Positions 1 to 7,251 of a stretch of DNA of 9,314 nucleotides are shown piece after piece; position 1 is the stretch's first letter; each line of letters starts with the position of its first letter. The notes under the pieces were generated by a model. The model searched no databases and had not been told where the DNA came from. It worked only from the letters and a program-made list of their open reading frames with translations. A program made the translations under genes and the position numbers. Location of the stretch: positions 1-9,314 of the forward strand of contig JAOTYS010000157.1 in the NCBI GenBank assembly GCA_029861795.1. The letters run 5' to 3'. This DNA comes from Gammaproteobacteria bacterium (GTDB lineage: Bacteria; Pseudomonadota; Gammaproteobacteria; Arenicellales; JAOTYS01).

Positions 1-1
1 A

Positions 2-508
2 CCAGAGAGATGCCGCAAACCAGTGATCGCGGCGATCGAGAAGTACGCCATGGGCGTGTCCTTTGAGCTGGCCTTGGCCTGCGACTTCCGTATTGCCACA
101 GAAGACACAGTCCTGGCCTTACCTGAAATTAACCTCGGCACCATTCCCGGTAGTGGCGGCACTCAGCGCGTGGCGCGCATGGCAGGACTTGGACGGGCCA
201 AAGAAATGATTATGCGCGGACGAAGATTGAACGCAAAAGAAGCGTTGGACTGGGGTCTGATTACCGAGGTTGTGCCAGCGGGTGAGCTTGACCAGGCGAT
301 CGAACGATGGGCCAAAGACATGGGACTTCGTCCCAGCATTCCGCTGACGACGCTGAAACGGATACTGAATACATCCTATGATTCACCGCTGGGTGTGGGT
401 CTTGATTTAGAAGGGCAAGCGTTTGAAAAAATCCGTCCGGGCCCCGAGTTCGAGCGGGGTATTGAGGCGTTTCAAAACAAACGCAAGCCGGACTTTTCTG
501 ATATGTAA
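2..508 (+). CDS. Enoyl-CoA hydratase/isomerase (crotonase family), 5'-truncated by window edge
   Basis: The reading frame is open from base 2, so this is the C-terminal 168 residues of a protein whose family is normally about 255-260 residues; roughly 90 N-terminal residues lie outside. Crotonases hydrate or isomerise 2-enoyl-CoA thioesters in the cytoplasm, in beta-oxidation and related acyl-CoA catabolism. Visible landmarks are KPVIAAIEKYAMG, then FELALACDFRIA, then PEINLGTIPGSGGTQR. The two glutamates that act as acid and base in rat mitochondrial hydratase (Glu144 and Glu164) both appear, at visible residues 22 and 42, with the same 20-residue spacing. This favours a real hydratase over a non-hydratase crotonase. 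Odd point: the usual GGG oxyanion-hole loop before the first Glu reads G-V-S. It is the first visible gene of the presumed operon, 66 bases ahead of the 2-oxoacid dehydrogenase E1. The exact substrate is unknown; an acyl-CoA made downstream of the E1 reaction is a reasonable inference. Confidence 0.93.
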   Translation, partial: PERCRKPVIAAIEKYAMGVSFELALACDFRIATEDTVLALPEINLGTIPGSGGTQRVARMAGLGRAKEMIMRGRRLNAKEALDWGLITEVVPAGELDQAIERWAKDMGLRPSIPLTTLKRILNTSYDSPLGVGLDLEGQAFEKIRPGPEFERGIEAFQNKRKPDFSDM

Positions 509-531
509 CCATAAGCTATGTAACTATAAGC
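502..531 (+). repeat. Tandem 15-bp duplication over the crotonase stop codon
   Basis: TATGTAACCATAAGC (502-516) is followed directly by TATGTAACTATAAGC (517-531), with 14 of 15 bases identical. The first copy contains the crotonase stop TAA (506-508), and the second provides another TAA in the same frame (521-523). It looks like a small slippage duplication at the gene end. No function is evident, and the rest of the gap to the next gene (to 574) shows no clear terminator or promoter. Confidence 0.8.
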
Positions 532-574
532 CAATGGGAGCGCGGCCTCGAGCCAACACGGGGGTTATCTGTTA

Positions 575-3325
575 ATGAATCACCGTCCAGCTTTGTCAGA
601 AAGCAACGCGGACTACTTGGAGTATTTGTATTCGAAGTATATGGAGGACACCGCATCTGTGGACGCAAGCTGGCAGGATTTTTTCTCTCAACTGAATAAA
701 GGTCCCACGCGTCCGCCTGAAGATCCCTCCTCGCCCAATGGCGAAGACGCATCGGCAACGGCCCGCGCCTTCGCATTAATCCGTGCCTACCGCGAACGCG
801 GCCACTTGATCGCTGACACTGATCCGTTAGGTCTGTCACACGCCGGCTCGCATCCCGATCTCAATCCTGCCACCCACGGAATCACCGACATGCACCAACC
901 CATATCGTTGTTTGGTGAGCTCGGATTGAAGACAGCTTCTCCCGGCGAGATTGAGACACGCATGCAAAACATCTACTGCGGCACGCTGGCCGCAGAGTTT
1001 ATGCACCTCGATGATCCTAAAGAGCGTGCTTGGATCCAGACGGCCATGGAGTCAGATCACGAGCGAGCGCCGGCCGAGACCCAACGTTGGATTCTTGAAC
1101 AACTGACGCAAGCCGAGGTGTTTGAGCAGTTTATGCAGCTCAAGTTTCCCGGCGTAAAGCGCTATGGGCTTGAGGGCTGCGAAAGTCAGTTGCCTTTAGT
1201 CGAAACCATATTGCAGTGCGCCGCAGTCGACGGTGTCGAGGAAATCGTGATTGGACCAATGCATCGTGGGCGCACCACGCTTTTGGGTACGTTCATGAGA
1301 AAACCGCTACAAGCCTTGTTCGCCGAGTTTGCAGGACAACCGTCACATCCTTCTGATCTGACTATCGCCGGCGATGTACCGTTTCACCTAGGGCATTCCA
1401 CAGATCGCCGAGTAAACGGCGCAACAGTTCACATCTCGTGGCCGAGTCACCCCTCCCACGTGGAAGCCATCATTCCTGTAGCCCTGGGCAAGACACGGGC
1501 CAAACAAGGGCAGCGCCAAGACGCCACTCGTCGCCGAGTGCTCGGGTTGATGATGCATACCGATGCAGCGTTCATTGGACAAGGCATTGTCAGCGAAACT
1601 TTCCAACTTAGTCTGCTACCCGGATATAACACGGGTGGCAGCATACACGTCATCGTCAATAATCAGATCGGTTTTACCACCACCGCTGCCGAGGGACGCT
1701 CATCCACTTATTGTTCTGATTCAGGGAAAGTGGTTCAGACTCCGGTGTTTCACGTCAATGGAGATGACCCGGAGGCGGTAGTGCGGGCCGCAAATCTCGC
1801 GCTACATTTCCGTCAACGCTTCGGTCGCGATGTCATCGTCGACTTGGTTTGCTACAGACGCCGCGGTCATAACGAGGTAGACGAACCTAGTTTTACCCAA
1901 CCGCTGATGTATCGACGCATCGACCAGCTCCCGACCATTCGACAGCACTATGCGGACAAACTAATCGAACAAGGTGTTATCACCCAACAAGACGCAGCGG
2001 TGATGATTGACAGTTATCATCTTCATCTCGAAGAGGCTTTCGAATCCTCCGAGCAATACCGACCCAACAAACCGAACTGGCTATCGGGCCGCTGGGCCAA
2101 TATGAAGTCTCCATCGAGAAGCCATTCACCACAACAACAGGTTGCCACCGGAGTTGATGTCAAAGTGCTTCACCAGATTGGGGCTGCGCTTTGCTCGGTA
2201 CCCACGACTTTTGATCTACATCCGAAGATCAGGCAACAACTCGATAGTCGAAACAAGGCCCTACGAGCGGGCCACGGTATTAGCTGGGCGAGTGGGGAAG
2301 CGCTGGCATTTGGCAGCATACTAAGAGACGGTATGTCGGTGCGTCTAAGTGGTCAGGATTCTCGCCGAGGCACATTCTCGCAGCGTCACGCCGTGCTTTA
2401 TGATCAACAAAACGACTCGACCTATACTCCGCTTAACCACGTAGCCGACAGTCAGGGACTTTTCGAGATCTGGAACAGTCCCCTTTCCGAGGCCGCAGTG
2501 GTGGGATTCGAGTATGGTTATAGCTTAACGGAACCCAACGTCCTGGTGCTGTGGGAGGCGCAGTTCGGCGACTTTGCCAACGGCGCACAGATTTTTATCG
2601 ATCAGTTTGTCAGCGCAGGCGAGGAAAAGTGGTTACGAATGTCGGGACTGGTCATGCTACTCCCCCACGGGGTTGAAGGTGGAGGCCCGGAACACTCTTC
2701 CGCAAGACTTGAGCGCTTTCTGCAACTTTGCTCCAAACACAACTTGCAAGTAGTCAACTGTACAACGCCCGCCAATTACTTCCACGTGTTGCGCCGACAG
2801 ATGCAACGAGAGTTTCGTAAGCCATTGGTGGTGATGACGCCAAAATCCCTGTTGCGTCATCGTCTCGCGGTCTCATCGCTTGCAGAGATTGCTTCCGACA
2901 CATGCTTCCAACCGGTTCTGCCGGAGACAGATACATCAGTTTCAGACCAAGACATCCGTCGCGTGGTCTTATGTAGCGGTCGAATCTTTTACGATCTATT
3001 GGAACAACGCAGACACCGACAGATCAGCGACATAGCAGTGGTACGCATCGAGGAGATCTATCCCTTTCCCGAATCTCTCATAACGCGGCAGCTCGCGAGG
3101 TATCCGCAAGCCGACGTGGTGTGGTGTCAGGAGGAGCCACGCAATATGGGCGCGTGGAGTTTCCTCGATCGACGCATTGAAAAGATATTGCGCGACATCG
3201 ATCACAGTCATGCCCGTGCAAGATATGTCGGCAGACTCGAGAACCCTTCGCCCGGAGCTGGTATCCGGTCAACCCATGACGCGGAACACGCTGAAGTGAT
3301 CGCCGCGGCACTGGATATCGCGTAA
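575..3325 (+). CDS. 2-oxoacid dehydrogenase E1 (SucA/OdhA family), 2-oxoadipate dehydrogenase (DHTKD1)-like
   Basis: At 916 residues it matches the family (E. coli SucA 933, human DHTKD1 919). The thiamine-diphosphate E1 decarboxylates a 2-oxoacid and passes the acyl group to the lipoyl E2, yielding acyl-CoA. The N-terminal E2-binding-type helix is at about 11-38 (NADYLEYLYSKYMED). H230 (GPMHRGR) and H271 (FHLGHS) correspond to the substrate histidines H260 and H298 of E. coli SucA. ThDP/Mg residues are D330 (HTDAA) and N363 (VNNQIGF), the pyrimidine-contacting Glu is probably E575, and H707 lies in GPEHSSAR. Y197 (KRYGLEG), CSDSGK at 380-385 and Q603 (TFSQRHA) match DHTKD1, where SucA has F and H at the first and last, so 2-oxoadipate is plausible. 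F367 and the N-terminal segment look like 2-oxoglutarate enzymes. The usual IDW before the Glu reads ISW. The ATG follows a weak GGGGG (560-564). No E2 or E3 gene is present, so partners must be encoded elsewhere. The family is certain; the substrate is not. Confidence 0.93.
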   Translation: MNHRPALSESNADYLEYLYSKYMEDTASVDASWQDFFSQLNKGPTRPPEDPSSPNGEDASATARAFALIRAYRERGHLIADTDPLGLSHAGSHPDLNPATHGITDMHQPISLFGELGLKTASPGEIETRMQNIYCGTLAAEFMHLDDPKERAWIQTAMESDHERAPAETQRWILEQLTQAEVFEQFMQLKFPGVKRYGLEGCESQLPLVETILQCAAVDGVEEIVIGPMHRGRTTLLGTFMRKPLQALFAEFAGQPSHPSDLTIAGDVPFHLGHSTDRRVNGATVHISWPSHPSHVEAIIPVALGKTRAKQGQRQDATRRRVLGLMMHTDAAFIGQGIVSETFQLSLLPGYNTGGSIHVIVNNQIGFTTTAAEGRSSTYCSDSGKVVQTPVFHVNGDDPEAVVRAANLALHFRQRFGRDVIVDLVCYRRRGHNEVDEPSFTQPLMYRRIDQLPTIRQHYADKLIEQGVITQQDAAVMIDSYHLHLEEAFESSEQYRPNKPNWLSGRWANMKSPSRSHSPQQQVATGVDVKVLHQIGAALCSVPTTFDLHPKIRQQLDSRNKALRAGHGISWASGEALAFGSILRDGMSVRLSGQDSRRGTFSQRHAVLYDQQNDSTYTPLNHVADSQGLFEIWNSPLSEAAVVGFEYGYSLTEPNVLVLWEAQFGDFANGAQIFIDQFVSAGEEKWLRMSGLVMLLPHGVEGGGPEHSSARLERFLQLCSKHNLQVVNCTTPANYFHVLRRQMQREFRKPLVVMTPKSLLRHRLAVSSLAEIASDTCFQPVLPETDTSVSDQDIRRVVLCSGRIFYDLLEQRRHRQISDIAVVRIEEIYPFPESLITRQLARYPQADVVWCQEEPRNMGAWSFLDRRIEKILRDIDHSHARARYVGRLENPSPGAGIRSTHDAEHAEVIAAALDIA

Positions 3326-3364
3326 GCGCGAGCACGCACTTCATCTGTCACAACTTTCCCACAC

Positions 3365-6300
3365 ATGAGTTCGAGCACAGACATCAGCCACAATGTCGGT
3401 CACAACGCACCGGGGTGGATTGGCAAACCGGTGTTGCGCAAGGAAGATCCGGCCCTTCTCAATGGGCATGCGCGTTTTATCGATGACATCGAACCCGTGG
3501 CGCAAGTCCGTCACGCGGCGATGGCGCGTTCGCCTCATGCACACGCGGAAATCACACGTATCAATACGCAAAAGGCTGAAGCGCTGCCAGGCGTCATCGG
3601 TGTGCTTACCGGAAAAGACATCGCAGCGCGGATCCGTCCCATTCCCAGTGTAGTGAAAGCACCGATCGACTATTACCCGATTGCCATCGACAAAGTGCGA
3701 TTCGTCGGTGAACCTGTGGCCGTGGTTGTAGCTCATGATCGATACGTGGCCGAGGATGCAATGGAGTTGATCGATGTCGAGTATCGGCCCTTGGCCGCCG
3801 TGGTCGAGCCCCATCAAGCGATGGCAGATGATGCGCCCATATTGCATGAAAAGTTGGGCTCTAATGTGCCCAGTCACCGAACGTTTCGCTATGGCGATCC
3901 CGATGGTGCGTTCGCAGAAGCGGATCACGTGTTTGAGTTGGCTTACCGCTTTCCCAAATACTCGTCCACCCCGATCGAGACTTATGGAGTCATTGCGGAA
4001 TATCAGTTCTCTCCGGAGCGTTACACCGTTTGGTCGAACTTCCAAGGACCTTTCGTGCTACACCCGCTGATGGCCGGTGCACTCGGTGTGCCGGGAAATA
4101 GGCTACGTTTGATTTCACCTCAGGCGAGCGGCGGTAGCTTCGGGATCAAGCAAGCGGTTTTCGGCTACATCGTCTTGTTGTGCGCTGCAAGCCGATTGCT
4201 CGGTTGTCCGATCAAGTGGATAGAAGATCGTTTAGAGCATTTGATGGGATCATCATCCGGCGCCGGGCGCACCGGCACCGTGGCAGCGGCGTTCAAACAA
4301 GACGGTGAACTTATCGGTTTGCGTTATCAAAACATCGCCAACATGGGCGCTTATGTGCGACCACCCGAACCCGCCTCTGTATACCGCATGCAGGCCACCT
4401 CAAACGGGTGTTACAAAGTACAGAACATTGTTATAGAAAATACCCTGGTGCTGACCAATGAAGTGCCCGCCGGACTCAACCGCGGTTATGGCGGACCCCA
4501 GTTCTTTTTCAGCTTAGAGCGCATCATGGACATTGCCGCGCATGGATTGGGCATTGATCCCGCGGAACTACGGCGGCGCAATTTTATTGATAAGGACGCC
4601 TTCCCTTACACCTGCCCCGGCGGCTCCATCATGGACTCGGGTGACTACGCAGCCGGACTCGACGAAGCGCTGCGTCTTGCTGGGTATGAAGAGCTGAAGC
4701 GACGGTGCCAGCAGGCGAGACAAGCGGGACGACTTTACGGTATCGGTTTCGCCTGCGGCGTTGAGCCGTCGGGCTCCAACATGGCCTACGTGACGCTGGC
4801 GCAAACTGCTGAAGATCGCGCCAAATCGGCTCCCAAATCAGGCGCCAATTCCAGCGCAGTTATCGCAATGGATCCGACCGGCAATGTGACGCTTCAGCTC
4901 TGTAGCACCCCTAACGGGCAAGGTCATGCCACAGTCGCCGCGCAGATCGTGGCAGACGCACTCGGCATAGATCCGGATGATGTGGACGTGGTGACCGAGA
5001 TCGATACGCTTACCAGCTCCTGGTCCATCGCATCTGGCAACTACGCCAATCGCTTCGCGTCCGCAGTGACGAGTGCGATCGCAATTTGCGCTGCAAAAGT
5101 CGCCGACAAGCTCAAACACATTGCCGGTGAAATGCTTCAGTGTGATCCACAATCTATTGTACTCAGTAACGGCGTGGCGACGATCGCGAATCACCCCGAT
5201 AGATCAGTACCGATAAGACGATTGGGCGCAGCCGCACATTGGAACCCTGCGGGCATGCCCGACGGGACTCAACCTGGAATTTACGAAACAACCGTCTACT
5301 CTCCTCCCACTCTCACGTCTGCAGACAGCGATGACCGCATTCCTTCTTCGGTCACCTATGGATCTATCTTTGATGTCGTCGGCGTGGAAATCGATCGAGA
5401 TAGCGGCAAGATCACCGTCGACAAATATGTGTCGGTTCATGATGTAGGCACCATGTTGAATCCCTTGATCGTGGAGGGCCAAGTGTATGGCGGCTTCGCC
5501 CACGGCATCGGTGGCGCGATGTTGGAGGAACTGTCCTACGATAGGGACGGGAATTTTTTGTCCGGGACGTTCGCAGACTATCTCTGCCCGACCGCGCTGG
5601 AAGTGCCGGAACTCATCATCGGCCACATCAGCACACCGTCACCCAAAAACATTCTTGGTGCCAAAGGCCTGGGTGACGGCAGCGCGATGATGGCGCCGGC
5701 GGCACTCGCTAATGCAGTATCCGACGCATTGGATTTTAAAGATGTGGAATTGCCGCTCACTCCACATCGCGTCTGGTCCATGATCCAAGGGCGAAAACCA
5801 CCACCGTCCTCGGAGACGGTATTACTCGGTAATGCTAAAACGACGAGCGCGCCAGCCACGACACCACAGATTCAAGGCTCAGGAGAAGTCGACGTCGAAA
5901 CGAATGTGCAAACGGTCTGGCGCGCACTATTAGACCCGGAGACGCTCACGCTTATTATTCCGGGTTGTGAACAAATTGAGCAAAGTTCCGCCGACAAGTA
6001 TCGGGCGCGCGTGAACATTGGCGTTGCGGGGATACGTGGCATTTATCAGGCGACACTCAAAATACACGACAAACTCGAACCAAAGCGCATGCGATTACTG
6101 GGCAAGGCCACTGGCACATTAGGATTTGGAGAGTTTGAAGCGTCAGTAGAATTAACGCCCATTGACGACACCCATACCCGGCTCGGCTATCGCTATCAAG
6201 CGAGCATGGGCGGAAAAGTGGCGGCGGTTGGACAACGTATGCTTAAGACAGTGACTCGGCTTTTGGTCAGACAATTCTTTGACGGTCTTAATCGCGCACT

Positions 6301-6373
6301 TGCCCCAACGTCAAAGGTCCCGCGTGGCCTATTCAAACGTCTGATCTCATTATTGAGATCGTTGATTCGCTAG
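3365..6373 (+). CDS. Molybdenum hydroxylase large subunit (xanthine dehydrogenase/CoxL family) with fused C-terminal CoxG-like domain
   Basis: This 1002-residue protein is the Mo-cofactor subunit of a xanthine dehydrogenase-family enzyme, which hydroxylates heterocycles or aldehydes with water as oxygen source. The a/b-hammerhead domain spans about 17-145 (WIGKPVLRKEDPALLNG onward), followed by the Mo-binding region: GGSFG at 256-260 (usually GGGFG), NRGYGGPQ at 372-379 (R373 matches bovine xanthine oxidase Arg880), GQGHAT at 518-523, NPLIVEGQVYGG at 699-710 and KGLGDGS at 767-773. In the last, the usual catalytic Glu is D771. The RGYGGPQ motif is closer to xanthine dehydrogenase (RGFGGPQ) than to CO dehydrogenase (AYxCSFR), so CO is an unlikely substrate. 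After a linker (about 810-835), residues 836-980 form a CoxG-like SRPBCC domain, ending in a basic amphipathic tail (984-1002). The in-frame stop at 3323-3325 leaves ATG 3365 as the natural start, although no Shine-Dalgarno is visible. FAD and Fe-S partners follow at once. The substrate is unknown. Confidence 0.93.
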   Translation: MSSSTDISHNVGHNAPGWIGKPVLRKEDPALLNGHARFIDDIEPVAQVRHAAMARSPHAHAEITRINTQKAEALPGVIGVLTGKDIAARIRPIPSVVKAPIDYYPIAIDKVRFVGEPVAVVVAHDRYVAEDAMELIDVEYRPLAAVVEPHQAMADDAPILHEKLGSNVPSHRTFRYGDPDGAFAEADHVFELAYRFPKYSSTPIETYGVIAEYQFSPERYTVWSNFQGPFVLHPLMAGALGVPGNRLRLISPQASGGSFGIKQAVFGYIVLLCAASRLLGCPIKWIEDRLEHLMGSSSGAGRTGTVAAAFKQDGELIGLRYQNIANMGAYVRPPEPASVYRMQATSNGCYKVQNIVIENTLVLTNEVPAGLNRGYGGPQFFFSLERIMDIAAHGLGIDPAELRRRNFIDKDAFPYTCPGGSIMDSGDYAAGLDEALRLAGYEELKRRCQQARQAGRLYGIGFACGVEPSGSNMAYVTLAQTAEDRAKSAPKSGANSSAVIAMDPTGNVTLQLCSTPNGQGHATVAAQIVADALGIDPDDVDVVTEIDTLTSSWSIASGNYANRFASAVTSAIAICAAKVADKLKHIAGEMLQCDPQSIVLSNGVATIANHPDRSVPIRRLGAAAHWNPAGMPDGTQPGIYETTVYSPPTLTSADSDDRIPSSVTYGSIFDVVGVEIDRDSGKITVDKYVSVHDVGTMLNPLIVEGQVYGGFAHGIGGAMLEELSYDRDGNFLSGTFADYLCPTALEVPELIIGHISTPSPKNILGAKGLGDGSAMMAPAALANAVSDALDFKDVELPLTPHRVWSMIQGRKPPPSSETVLLGNAKTTSAPATTPQIQGSGEVDVETNVQTVWRALLDPETLTLIIPGCEQIEQSSADKYRARVNIGVAGIRGIYQATLKIHDKLEPKRMRLLGKATGTLGFGEFEASVELTPIDDTHTRLGYRYQASMGGKVAAVGQRMLKTVTRLLVRQFFDGLNRALAPTSKVPRGLFKRLISLLRSLIR
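5870..6370 (+). other. CoxG-like SRPBCC domain and amphipathic tail within the Mo subunit
   Basis: This marks the C-terminal part of the preceding gene (about residues 836-1002). The segment begins GSGEVDVETNVQTVWRALLD and continues with IIPGCEQIE, then a beta-rich stretch with TGTLGFGEFEASVEL, then a long C-terminal helix (VAAVGQRMLKTVTRLLVRQF). This is the order of conserved features in CoxG-family proteins (helix-grip/SRPBCC fold). In carboxydotrophic bacteria CoxG is a separate protein implicated in membrane attachment of CO dehydrogenase and, in recent work, in quinone delivery to it. Here it is continuous with the catalytic subunit, without a stop or frameshift. The final 19 residues alternate basic and hydrophobic positions, as in a membrane-surface helix. 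Confidence 0.82.
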
Positions 6374-6382
6374 GATCTGAAA

Positions 6383-7249
6383 GTGAAACCCGTCGCATTC
6401 GACTACTGCAGACCAGACACTGTAGAGGAGACCACAGCGCTGCTGCACGAATATGGTCACGACGCCAGTGTGTTAGCCGGTGGAATGTCACTCGGACCCA
6501 TGCTTAACATGCGCTTGGTAAGGCCATCGGTGATAGTGGATATCAACCGGATTACCGAATTGGAGCAAGTGGGCCTGACAAATGGTCTAGTGCAAACCGG
6601 ATCGACGGTTCGACAGGCTGATGTCATGGATGACAGTGAATTGTTGAACCAAGTTCCGTTGCTAAAGCTTGCACTTCCATTTGTTGGACATTTTCAGACA
6701 CGCAATCGAGGAACACTGGGCGGATCCGTGGGGCACGCCGATCCCAGTGCAGAGATACCACTGTGTCTCGCTACTTTGGGAGGAGAGGTCGAACTGGCTT
6801 CACGACGGGGTAAAAGACTCGTGCGCGCTAGCGAATTTTTCCTCGGCGTCTTGACCACGACACGGCGAGCGGGCGAACTTATCACCTCGCTTTACTGGCC
6901 CCAACACACCGATAGTACTTACTATGCTTTTGATGAAGTTGCGCAGCGCCATGGGGATTTTGCCATCGCCGCCGCCGCTTGTGCCGTAACCCTCGATGAG
7001 CAAAAAAGGATTAACAAGATTTCTTTGGGATTCGGCGGCGTAGAAGACAAACCTGTGCTTGCAAGCTTAACTGCATTTGTCGGGGCAGAACCCACCTGCT
7101 CCCTCGCCTCTGAAATCGCATTCACCGCGACCAAGGACCTAAATCCCATGGAGGACGCGACTGCAGGTGCTGCCTACCGCACGAGCCTCGCCACGACACT
7201 AGGCCGGCGCGTCCTGCAAAAAGCAATTACCGAGGCAGGGGGAAGGTAG
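6383..7249 (+). CDS. Molybdenum hydroxylase FAD-binding (medium) subunit, CoxM family
   Basis: This 288-residue protein has the usual size of the medium subunit, which carries FAD and passes electrons from the Fe-S subunit to the external acceptor. It opens with the typical KPVAFDYCRPDTVEE. The first FAD pyrophosphate-binding motif is AGGMSLGPMLNMR at 32-44, and the second is RNRGTLGGSVGHADPSAE at 107-124. The C-terminal CO_deh_flav_C region follows from about residue 175 (HGDFAIAAAACAV, FGGVEDKP). The start is a GTG at 6383, only 9 bases after the Mo-subunit stop. AGGA at 6372-6375, overlapping that stop codon, is a suitable ribosome site, and the position fits the family N-terminus, so translation is probably coupled. 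I see no missing cofactor motif. It should act only with the large and small subunits on either side. Confidence 0.96.
   Translation: MKPVAFDYCRPDTVEETTALLHEYGHDASVLAGGMSLGPMLNMRLVRPSVIVDINRITELEQVGLTNGLVQTGSTVRQADVMDDSELLNQVPLLKLALPFVGHFQTRNRGTLGGSVGHADPSAEIPLCLATLGGEVELASRRGKRLVRASEFFLGVLTTTRRAGELITSLYWPQHTDSTYYAFDEVAQRHGDFAIAAAACAVTLDEQKRINKISLGFGGVEDKPVLASLTAFVGAEPTCSLASEIAFTATKDLNPMEDATAGAAYRTSLATTLGRRVLQKAITEAGGR
7238..7246 (+). promoter_or_regulatory. Strong ribosome binding site of the Fe-S subunit
   Basis: GGGGGAAGG lies inside the last codons of the FAD subunit, with 5 bases between its end and ATG 7252. It is the best Shine-Dalgarno-like site in the operon and fixes the start of the small subunit. 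Confidence 0.7.
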
Positions 7250-7251
7250 CC

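Noticed and set aside
575..3325. Ordinary TCA-cycle sucA of a sucAB operon
   Set aside because: The next gene is a Mo hydroxylase subunit, not sucB, and several active-site residues differ from SucA toward DHTKD1.
3341..4045. 234-residue open frame on the - strand
   Set aside because: It lies wholly antisense to the well-conserved N-terminal part of the Mo subunit, shows no recognisable family motif, and is the kind of long shadow frame expected opposite a GC-rich gene.
5204..5626. 140-residue - strand frame and several frames of 60-118 residues on both strands inside the large genes
   Set aside because: All overlap strongly conserved coding sequence in another frame and show no family features or ribosome sites.
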